A stretch of 64,000 nt of DNA from Myxococcus terminator_A. GTDB taxonomy: Bacteria > Myxococcota > Myxococcia > Myxococcales > Myxococcaceae. Position 1 is the first letter of the stretch. Each line of letters opens with the position of its first letter. Of the stretch, positions 36,994 through 44,665 are shown piece after piece. The notes beneath the pieces were generated by a model that saw only the letters and a program-made list of their open reading frames with translations, searched no databases and was not told where the DNA came from. The stretch lies in NCBI GenBank assembly GCA_049194865.1, contig JBLZWL010000001.1:124001-188000 (forward strand), read 5' to 3'. Position numbers and translations under genes: made by a program.

Positions 36994-38673
36994 CTACGGA
37001 GGAGTAACAGGCGCGGGCTGGATCGCAAGCCCACTCACCGTCATGTCCGTGATGATGGGCTGTCCCCAAATGCTCTCGTAGTTACCGGTGAGGCCTCTGC
37101 TCCCCAGCGATGAAAACACGACCACGAGCCTCACGGCACTAGGCAAGAACGCCGGGTATGCAGGCGGAACACCATTCGCCGTGTAGACGAATGAGTAACG
37201 CGTGCTGTACCCCGAACCACTGATGCCGAAGACAGGCAATTCAGGCCGATCCGTGCGCGTCGCGTAGGGTCCGAAGGGCTCATGCCTGATCAGAGGGAAT
37301 CCCTTGGGGAAACCCATCTCGCCCACCGCGCTGCCATCCTTCCCATCGGCATTCAGGTCCAGGCCGGTGGCGAAGAAGACCTCGGCGCGCTCAAGCCCGC
37401 TTTCGAAGGGGGACCAGACCGGGGAGCTGAAGTTGATGTAGACCCGCTCGCCCTCGTTGAGTTGCTGGAGGTTAGGAGGAGCCAGACTCTCCTGGTAACG
37501 CGCCTCCGCGATGGTCACCGGCGCCACGGAGCCAGGCTCGCCACCGAAGAAATAACCCGTGCGCGAGTACAGCTCACCGGTCTCCGCGGAGACGGCACGC
37601 AGGTCGATGTTGTACTCCTTGCCCGTCTGCACGACCCCGTTGCCGGGGGTGATGGTGGCGCTGTAGCCACCATTGCCCAGGGCCACCGTGACGGGCAGCG
37701 CCTCCTTGGCGTACTCGTCCGTCAGGCGCGCCAGCAGGGAGCTCTGCTGCACGGGCTGGTTGAAGTACAGGTAGATGGGCTCGCCCGGGCGCACCAGGTT
37801 GCGCAGCGAGTGCGTGCTGGACGCACCCCGCAACATCGCCACGTTGCTGCCCTCGACGGTCAGCGCACCCAGCGTCGTATCCCGCGAGTAGGGCAGGTTG
37901 ATGAGCCGCGTGGTGCCTGAAGCCACCACAGTGGCGGCCGTGTAGGCACTCACGTAGCCGTTGGTCTCCGGCACGCCGTCGCTGTTGGAGTCCACCGCGG
38001 ACACCCACAGCCGGTACTGGCCCTGAGTCATGCGCGCCAGTTCCTGCGCGGTCGGGACACCCTGGAACACCAGCACGCCCTGGTCATCGGACGTCGCCTC
38101 CACGACCACCGTGCTCACCACTCGCGTGGTGGAGTCGCTGTTCGACAGGACGATGGTGCCCGCGGGCGAGGCCTCGAGCGTCGCGCGTACGTTCGCCGCG
38201 GGACGGCCCTGCGGCGTCACCAGCAGGAAGCGCAGCGAGCCGTCCAGCCGCGTCAGCGTCACGGGACCAAAGCTCACGTTGGCGTTGTTGATGGGCACGT
38301 TGCCGGCCGACGAGGGAATCGTCGAGGTCGCACGCAGCGTGGCATAGCCCGCCTTGGTGAAGGTCAGCAGCACCTGGGAGCCGGCCGGGACGTCCTTGAA
38401 CTCGAAGTTGCCCTTGGCGTCGGTCGTCCCAGCGAGCGGCTCCGCCGAGCTGCCGATGGTGATTTCCACCGCGGCCTCGGACAGCGGCTTCAGGTCCGTG
38501 CTCAACACCTGGCCCGACACCGTCCCCTTCGGCGTCGCGGGAGTCACCACCGTCACGCTGTCCGGCTCACGAATGCCGTCGGCGATGCCGTCCCCGTTCT
38601 CATCCTTGAAATCATCACCGCACCCCAGCGCCAGGAACGGCACCACGGCCATGACCAGATGCTTCTTCATCAT
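36994..38673 (-). CDS. Secreted lipoprotein with carboxypeptidase-regulatory-like repeats
   Basis: 559 residues from ATG-ATG at 38668-38673 with AAGG upstream. Signal peptide MMKKHLVMAVVPFLALGC-GDD is lipidated. A calcium-binding-like DENGDGIADG follows. The next segment (GTVSGQVLSTDLKPLSEAAV, ITIGSSAEPLAGTTDAKGNF, FEFKDVPAGSQVLLTFTKAG) is a carboxypeptidase-regulatory/CarboxypepD-like beta-sandwich. Further Ig-like segments (PEGYVSAYTAAT, EGERVYINFSSPVWSPFES) run to the end. It is an envelope or outer-surface protein; partners unknown. Same strand and downstream of the 36727-36993 spacer from the propeller lipoprotein, which might be a related paralogue. Confidence 0.85.
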   Translation of the reverse strand: MMKKHLVMAVVPFLALGCGDDFKDENGDGIADGIREPDSVTVVTPATPKGTVSGQVLSTDLKPLSEAAVEITIGSSAEPLAGTTDAKGNFEFKDVPAGSQVLLTFTKAGYATLRATSTIPSSAGNVPINNANVSFGPVTLTRLDGSLRFLLVTPQGRPAANVRATLEASPAGTIVLSNSDSTTRVVSTVVVEATSDDQGVLVFQGVPTAQELARMTQGQYRLWVSAVDSNSDGVPETNGYVSAYTAATVVASGTTRLINLPYSRDTTLGALTVEGSNVAMLRGASSTHSLRNLVRPGEPIYLYFNQPVQQSSLLARLTDEYAKEALPVTVALGNGGYSATITPGNGVVQTGKEYNIDLRAVSAETGELYSRTGYFFGGEPGSVAPVTIAEARYQESLAPPNLQQLNEGERVYINFSSPVWSPFESGLERAEVFFATGLDLNADGKDGSAVGEMGFPKGFPLIRHEPFGPYATRTDRPELPVFGISGSGYSTRYSFVYTANGVPPAYPAFLPSAVRLVVVFSSLGSRGLTGNYESIWGQPIITDMTVSGLAIQPAPVTPP

Positions 38674-38858
38674 CCCCACCTTGAAAAGATTTGCTTGAGC
38701 TCTCACGCCCCCAACCATGAAAGAGCGTGGGGCGGACACTCTCCGACCCGGCCCCTTCACGTCAAGCAGGCGACAGTCGTACTCGCTCCTCGTCCCGCAC
38801 CGCGAACACCGCGCCCTGGGGCGATCACAACACACCCTTCCCATCCTCTCAGTTTCCA

Positions 38859-38878
38859 GAGGGTCTCATGAGACCCTC
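38859..38878. promoter_or_regulatory. Perfect 20-bp palindrome, candidate operator
   Basis: GAGGGTCTCATGAGACCCTC is a perfect palindrome with no spacer. It lies about 62 bases upstream of the HIT gene start (38941) and about 185 bases upstream of the lipoprotein start (38673), in the divergent gap. A spacerless palindrome is more like a dimeric regulator site than a hairpin terminator. No regulator is adjacent. Confidence 0.6.
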
Positions 38879-38940
38879 CCTTGCGCGATGCGTCTTCCGG
38901 CGCCCCCGCCGTGGCTGAAAACGACTGCTACGGTGACCCC

Positions 38941-39384
38941 ATGGTGGATGTGAATGACCCATGTCTGGGCTGTGCCATCACGCGCGGTGAGCATCGCCCC
39001 GTGGGCGGCATCCTGGCCCGGGCTCCAGGGCTGGTGCTGCATGGCGTCGCGGGCCCCAGCGCCGTTCCTGGCTGGGTCGTCATCTCCAGCGAGCAACATG
39101 CACGGGCCTGGTACGAGCTGGAGGACGCCACGGCGCGGGAGCTGGGTGCGTTCGCCGCGCGGGTGATGCGCGCCCAACGCGAGGTGCTGGGTGCCGAGCA
39201 CGCCTATGCCTTCGCCATCGGCGACGTGCTGCGCCACTGCCACCTGCACCTGGTGCCGCGCTTCCGAGAGACGCCGCAGCGACTGTGGGGCCGCGCGGTG
39301 TTCGACGCCGCCCCGGCGGATCATCTCCCAGCCGAGGCGTTGGAGGCCGCCGCTCGCTCGCTCGCCGCCGCACTGGCGGACTGA
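38941..39384 (+). CDS. HIT family protein (histidine triad nucleotide hydrolase)
   Basis: 147 residues from the ATG at 38941. Characteristic histidine triad HCHLHLVPRF in the C-terminal half, with DPCLGCAITRG at the N-terminus (C-x-x-C as in several HIT proteins). By family knowledge HIT proteins hydrolyse AMP- or ADP-linked compounds. It is the first gene of a pair with the large helicase, 18 bases downstream, which suggests co-transcription. A regulatory palindrome lies upstream. Confidence 0.88.
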   Translation: MVDVNDPCLGCAITRGEHRPVGGILARAPGLVLHGVAGPSAVPGWVVISSEQHARAWYELEDATARELGAFAARVMRAQREVLGAEHAYAFAIGDVLRHCHLHLVPRFRETPQRLWGRAVFDAAPADHLPAEALEAAARSLAAALAD

Positions 39385-39402
39385 GGTCACCCTCCAAACC
39401 CC

Positions 39403-42400
39403 ATGGTAGACAGCGACCTCCCTCCCCTGGAGAGAGGTACCGCCGTGTCGTCCGAGTCCCGCAACCGCGTCCTCGAGAAGATGCTCGAGCGGCTCTATGC
39501 CGCGCTCTCGTCCGGGCCGAGCCTCAACTGCCGCCCCCACCACAGCCGCCAGCGCCTGGACCTCTCCGTACTGAGCCGACTGGACGGCACCCCGCCTCAC
39601 GCGGTGCTGACCGCGCTGCTCGGCGACAAGGCCTCGGCCCGGCTCACGGTGAAGCCGCCCCCCAAGTCGGGCACACCCGGACTCAAGACGTCACGCGAGG
39701 GCACTCCATCCGACGAGGGTGACTCGCTCACTGCTCCTCGTGCGGAGCCCGGGGTCTCCGAGGATGAAACAGTCCCGGCGCTGACCCGGGCCGAGGAGGA
39801 ACAGCAGGCCCTGCTACGCAAGCTCGCGGCCATCGTCGAGGACGCCCGCATCTTCGAGCAGGACACCGGCGCGCATGTCCTCCACGTCGGCTTCCCCTTG
39901 CTGCACCTGCCCCCGAGCACCAAGGACAAGCGCGGCTTCGGCACCCGCCGCATCCTCGCGCCCATCGCCTTCGTCCCCGTGCGCATCACCGTGAAGAAGG
40001 GACGCGCCACAGCAGTCGAGCTGGAAGGCGCCGAAGAGGGCGTGGACCGCGTCGCACCCAACACCGCGTTGCTCGCGTGGCTCGAACAACAGACAGGGGA
40101 GCGCTTCGGCGAGCTCTTCGCCGATGAGGAGGGCGTGGACCCCTGGCGTGAGGTCAACGAGCTGGCTGCCCTCGTCTCCAAGGCCCTGGAGCTGCCTGCT
40201 CCCGCGACCTTCTCGCCCGAGACCCTCCTGGCACCCGTGCCTCGCTCGGACGAGGAAGGCGCCGCGGCCTCCATCCTCCCCAGCGCCGTGCTCGGCCTGT
40301 ATCCGTTGTCCAATCAGAGCCTCGTGGACGACATGCGTGCGCTCGTGGATGGTGAGCCCATCTCCGGTCCGCTGGAGAGCTTCCTGCGCGTGGATGTGTC
40401 GCTCGGGCAGGCCGCGCACTCGGGCGGCGGAGAGCGGAACCTGGAGGGGCTCAAGCTCGCCGCCGAGGAACGGCTCGTCACCATCGCGGACCCCTGTCAG
40501 GCCCGCGCGGTGCGACTGGCGCGCAGCCGCAGGGGGCTCGTCATCCATGGGCCTCCTGGCACCGGCAAGTCGCAGACCATCGCCAATGCCATCGGCGACC
40601 ACCTGGCCCGAGGCGAACGGGTGCTGTTCGTCTGCGATAAGCGCACCGCACTCGACGTCGTGAAGCACCGCCTGGACCACCTGGGCCTGGGCAACCTGTG
40701 CGCCGTCGTGCACGACGCTCAGCGGGACCAGCGAGACCTCTACCTGGGCATCCGCGAACAGCTCGACACCCTGCCCGAAGCACGGACGAACGCCGCCGTG
40801 ACGAAGGAGCTGTCCCGAGTGGACGAGGAGCTCCAGACCCTCCACGACGAGCTCAGCGCCGCCGAGCGCGCCCTCTCCGAGCGCCCCGCCGGTGGCACCG
40901 CGCCCTCCTTCCACGAGCTGGTGGGCCAGTGGTTTTCCCTGGAGACTCCCGCCGCGCTCACTCCCGCCACGACATCGCTCGCCTCCGCGCGGCTCGGTGA
41001 TGTCACCTCGCGAGAGAGGGAGACACGCGAAGTCCTCGAACGCGCGCTCAAGGAAGGCTACCCGGACAATCCCTGGCGAGAGACCTTGGGCGTTGACCTG
41101 GCCACGTATCTCGCCACGCCGCTGGCCGCGTGGCGCGAGCGACTGAGCACCACCATCGACGCGGCCCGCGACGCCGACTCCCTCTCCTCCCCGCACATCC
41201 CTTCCTTTGGCGCGGAGCCAGAAGCCGAGGGCATCCCACGCGCCCACTTCGCCGAGCAGCTTGCTCCGCTGCTGGAGACCGCGAGCCCTGAAGCTCTCGC
41301 GCGCTGGAGCGTCGCTTCCACGGACGCCGTGCGGACCGCGAAGGCCCAGCTCGATGGGCTCGCGCCTCAAGTGAAGGTGCTCTCGGAGGGACCGCTCGAC
41401 ACGGAGCTCTCGCTGATTCACCGCGAGCAACCCCAGTCCCTGGGAGCGCTGTCCACGGCGCTCGCCACGCTGGGCACGTATCTGGGCATCGCCAGCAAGT
41501 GGTACGCCTTCTTCTGCTTTGCTCGGAAGGCCGGCGCTCGCAAGGTGCTCCAGCAGTTTGGCATCACGCTGGGCGCCGCCGCTGCCGAGCGCGTCAGTCG
41601 ATTCCTCATCGGCGCCCGCGCCCGCGCGTTGCTGAGCGAGTTCCACCGCTCCACCCTCGCTCCGGGCTCCGTTGCCGCGAGCCTTCCCGATGAACTGCTG
41701 TCTCGGGACCTGCGCGCGCACAGCGCCCTCTTCGACGTGCTGGGCACACTGGACAACACGCCCTTGCTCGCCTCGTGCCGAGACGCCGTGCGCCGGGCAC
41801 TGACAGGAGACACCGCCGCACGTGCCTCGCTGCTCACGGGCCTCCGTCAATCTCCCGCGCGAGGCGCGGCGGTGGTGAAGCTGGAGAAGCGACTCGCGGA
41901 GACAGGACTCCTCTCCTCGGCGTGGCTCACCACCCGCTCGCGAGAGCTGCGCGCCGGTGCCCAACTGCTCCCCATCGCCTCCGCGTTCCAGGCACGTCTG
42001 TCCACCGTGGAGGGAATGCTGCGCTTGCGCTCGCTGCTGTCCGGCATGCCTCCCTCACTGGAGACAGCGGTGGAATCCCTGGCACGCCAGGGCGTGGACG
42101 CGGACACAGGCTGGACGGCCGTGCTCAAGGCCACGCTCGCGGCCGAAGTCTCCTCACGCCTGCGCGAAGACCCCGCCCTCCAGCACGTCGACGCCGAGCG
42201 CGCGCAGGCCACCCAGTCCCGCTACCGCGTGCTCGAAGAGAAGAAGCGCGGGCTCGTTCGCGACGCCATCCTCCACCGATGGACGCAACGTCAACGCGAG
42301 CGCCTGCTCGCCGGCACCGGAGGAAGACTCAACAGCCAGGGCGCGGAGCTGCGCCGTCGCCTCATGCTCCGAGGCGAGCGCGCCATGCGCGTGCGGCAGG

Positions 42401-43899
42401 TCATCGCCACCGGCCTGGAACTCGAAGGCGGAGACCCGCTCTTCGACGCCCGCCCCGTGTGGATGGCCAGCCCGCAGACGGTGGCGCAAATCTTCCCGCG
42501 ACGCCCCATCTTCGATGTCGTCATCTTCGACGAGTCCTCCCAGTGCCGACTCGAGGAAGCCCTGCCCGTCCTCACCCGTGCAAAGCGCGTCGTCATCGCC
42601 GGAGACCCGAAGCAGCTCCCGCCCACGCGCTTCTTCGAGTCCGCCGTGGTGCAGAGCCAGGACACCGAGGCGGAAACAGAGCAGGGCCTCTTCGAGGACC
42701 AGCAGTCCGAGGTGGAAGACCTGCTCTCCGCCGCGCTCAATCTGGACATCGACCAGTGCTACCTGGACGTCCACTACCGCTCGCAGGACGCGGACCTCAT
42801 CGCCTTCAGCAACGAGCACTTCTACGACAAGCGGCTCCAGGCCATCCCCGCGCATCCCTCGCACCGCGCACCCCACGCGCCTTTGCGCCTGCTCCCCGTG
42901 GGAGGCACCTACGAGAAGCGCGTGAACCACACCGAGGCCCGCGCCGTCGGCCAGCTCGTGAAGGAGCTGCTCGCACGCGCCGAGCCTCCTTCCATCGGCA
43001 TCGCCTGCTTCAACCTCTCACAGCGTGACGCCATCACCGACGTCCTCGACGAGCTGGCCGCGGAGGACGCCCCCTTCGCCGCCCGGCTCGCCACCGCGCG
43101 CACCCGTCGTGGCGCCGGCTCCTTCGAGGGCCTCTTCGTCAAGAACCTCGAGAACGTCCAGGGCGACGAGCGGGACCACCTCATCATCAGCACCACCTAC
43201 GGGCCCGACCGGCAGGGGCGCTTCTACCGACGCTTCGGTCCGCTCGGCAGCGCGGGCGGAGGACGGCGCCTCAACGTGCTCGTCACCCGCGCCCGCCAGC
43301 AGGTGCACCTGGTCACCTCCATTCCTCGCGACGCGTACACCTCCCTGCCGCCCGTCGAGTCCGGCCGCCAGCCCAACGGAGGCTGGCTCCTCTTCGCCTA
43401 CCTCCAGTTCGCGGAACGCATCGCCCTCGCCCACGCGGAGGCCCTCCGCGACGACGCGCTCCCCACCTCCCAGCCCTCCGCACCGCGAGAGCTCATCGTG
43501 CGCGAGCGAGCGACGGAGGCGGGCTCCACATTCGCCCACGCGCTGGCGTCACATCTCGCGCGACGCCACCACGTGTCCTCCGATGTGAACTGGGGCAATG
43601 ACGGCTTCTGCGTGGACGTGGCCCTGCATCACCCCACCATCCCAGGCGACGTCACCGTGGGCCTGCTCTGCGACGGCACGCGCTACCCCAAGGCCGCCGA
43701 CCGCGTGGAGTGGGACCTCTTCCGCACCGCCGTGCTGGAAGGCCAGGGCTGGAAGCTCGTCCGACTCTGGACGCCCCACTTCTTCAGGGACCCGGAGGGC
43801 GCCACCACCCACGTGCTCCAAACGGTGGGCGACCTCCTCATGCGCCAGTCCGCGACCACACAGGCCACGGACACCTCCAGCAAGCGCGCCCTGCACTGA
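39403..43899 (+). CDS. SF1 helicase with C-terminal PD-(D/E)XK-type (REase_MTES_1575) domain, hhe-like
   Basis: 1,498 residues. The N-terminal 350 residues resemble the DUF4011-like substrate module (for example ILAPIAFVPVRITVKKGR, LGLYPLSNQSLVDD). The helicase core has Walker A GPPGTGKS (383-390), motif II FDESSQC (D1043-E1044, UPF1-like D-E-x-S-Q), GDPKQLPPTRFFES, and NVLVTRARQQVHLVTS near the end. The last 130 residues (CVDVALHHPTIPGD, LLCDGTRYPKAADRVEWD, WKLVRLWTPHFFRDPEG) look like the REase_MTES_1575 nuclease of large SF1 helicases, with the usual Glu before C-D-G apparently replaced by Leu. Helicase plus Vsr/PD-D/EXK is the arrangement of the hhe antiphage gene. ATG 39403 or GTG 39445 (GGAGAGAGG upstream). 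Function could be phage defence or repair. Confidence 0.88.
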   Translation: MVDSDLPPLERGTAVSSESRNRVLEKMLERLYAALSSGPSLNCRPHHSRQRLDLSVLSRLDGTPPHAVLTALLGDKASARLTVKPPPKSGTPGLKTSREGTPSDEGDSLTAPRAEPGVSEDETVPALTRAEEEQQALLRKLAAIVEDARIFEQDTGAHVLHVGFPLLHLPPSTKDKRGFGTRRILAPIAFVPVRITVKKGRATAVELEGAEEGVDRVAPNTALLAWLEQQTGERFGELFADEEGVDPWREVNELAALVSKALELPAPATFSPETLLAPVPRSDEEGAAASILPSAVLGLYPLSNQSLVDDMRALVDGEPISGPLESFLRVDVSLGQAAHSGGGERNLEGLKLAAEERLVTIADPCQARAVRLARSRRGLVIHGPPGTGKSQTIANAIGDHLARGERVLFVCDKRTALDVVKHRLDHLGLGNLCAVVHDAQRDQRDLYLGIREQLDTLPEARTNAAVTKELSRVDEELQTLHDELSAAERALSERPAGGTAPSFHELVGQWFSLETPAALTPATTSLASARLGDVTSRERETREVLERALKEGYPDNPWRETLGVDLATYLATPLAAWRERLSTTIDAARDADSLSSPHIPSFGAEPEAEGIPRAHFAEQLAPLLETASPEALARWSVASTDAVRTAKAQLDGLAPQVKVLSEGPLDTELSLIHREQPQSLGALSTALATLGTYLGIASKWYAFFCFARKAGARKVLQQFGITLGAAAAERVSRFLIGARARALLSEFHRSTLAPGSVAASLPDELLSRDLRAHSALFDVLGTLDNTPLLASCRDAVRRALTGDTAARASLLTGLRQSPARGAAVVKLEKRLAETGLLSSAWLTTRSRELRAGAQLLPIASAFQARLSTVEGMLRLRSLLSGMPPSLETAVESLARQGVDADTGWTAVLKATLAAEVSSRLREDPALQHVDAERAQATQSRYRVLEEKKRGLVRDAILHRWTQRQRERLLAGTGGRLNSQGAELRRRLMLRGERAMRVRQVIATGLELEGGDPLFDARPVWMASPQTVAQIFPRRPIFDVVIFDESSQCRLEEALPVLTRAKRVVIAGDPKQLPPTRFFESAVVQSQDTEAETEQGLFEDQQSEVEDLLSAALNLDIDQCYLDVHYRSQDADLIAFSNEHFYDKRLQAIPAHPSHRAPHAPLRLLPVGGTYEKRVNHTEARAVGQLVKELLARAEPPSIGIACFNLSQRDAITDVLDELAAEDAPFAARLATARTRRGAGSFEGLFVKNLENVQGDERDHLIISTTYGPDRQGRFYRRFGPLGSAGGGRRLNVLVTRARQQVHLVTSIPRDAYTSLPPVESGRQPNGGWLLFAYLQFAERIALAHAEALRDDALPTSQPSAPRELIVRERATEAGSTFAHALASHLARRHHVSSDVNWGNDGFCVDVALHHPTIPGDVTVGLLCDGTRYPKAADRVEWDLFRTAVLEGQGWKLVRLWTPHFFRDPEGATTHVLQTVGDLLMRQSATTQATDTSSKRALH

Positions 43900-43902
43900 G
43901 CC

Positions 43903-44484
43903 TCAGGGCGTCTTCGGCGTCGATTCCAGAAGCCACAAGATGCCCAGCTCCAACTCCAATACCTCGAAGGGCTCGGCACGAACGAGTTCGTCCCCTCCGT
44001 ACGTGCCCAGCTCCACCCAGCGGCCGCCCTCCAGACGTAACACCTCCAGCGTCCGCTCCGTCGGGTCCAGCAGCCAGAGATGGCCCACGCCTTCTCGGGC
44101 GTAGATGCGTTTCTTCTTCACCCGGTCCAGCGACGCCGTGGACGGAGAGAGCACCTCGCAGACCCAGTCTGGCGCCAGGGTGAAGTACGGCGCGTTCGGA
44201 ACCTCCGGCATCCGCTCCCGACGCCAGCCCGCCAGGTCTGGCACCAGCACGTCCTGGCCGAAGTGCAGCTCTGGCTCCACCAGCGACCACCACCCTCCAG
44301 GCCCTCCTCGGCCCCGCTGGAAGGGTCCATAAAGCTCGCCCTGCAGCGAGGAACTGGCCTTCGCATGCGGGTTCGCCGGCCGGGGCATCGCGATGAGCTC
44401 CCCGTCGATTATCTGCCCGACCATGTTCTCCGGCAGTGCGAGCAGGTCCTCGTACGTGGCCGGCCGCTTCGGTCCCTCACCCAT
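43903..44484 (-). CDS. Uma2 family (DUF820) protein
   Basis: 193 residues from the ATG at 44482-44484, which has GGAG upstream; the longer frame to 44574 lacks family character. Typical Uma2 layout: TYEDLLALPENMVGQIIDGEL, LVEPELHFGQDVLVPDLAGW, LAPDWVCEVLSPSTASLDR, KKKRIYAREGVGHLWLLDP. The family has a PD-(D/E)XK-like fold and is multi-copy in many bacteria including myxobacteria and cyanobacteria; the substrate is not known. It converges on the helicase gene with only three bases between stops. Confidence 0.9.
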   Translation of the reverse strand: MGEGPKRPATYEDLLALPENMVGQIIDGELIAMPRPANPHAKASSSLQGELYGPFQRGRGGPGGWWSLVEPELHFGQDVLVPDLAGWRRERMPEVPNAPYFTLAPDWVCEVLSPSTASLDRVKKKRIYAREGVGHLWLLDPTERTLEVLRLEGGRWVELGTYGGDELVRAEPFEVLELELGILWLLESTPKTP

Positions 44485-44665
44485 TCCCTCGCTCCTCTCC
44501 CCTCTGACTTCCCACCCCTCCAACATCCCCGCCACCTCCCAGAAGTGGAACCCCACCCCATACCGCGTGTCCACTCCTTCCTACTCAGCGGGTCTGACAT
44601 TCGGCGGCCCACCCAAAGGCCCCCATGGACCTGACATTCCATAGGAGGAAGAATGTCACCGCCCC

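Noticed and set aside
39814..41964. 716-codon reverse frame inside the helicase gene
   Set aside because: Antisense shadow of the SF1 helicase; composition is Arg/Glu/Gly-biased and non-specific.
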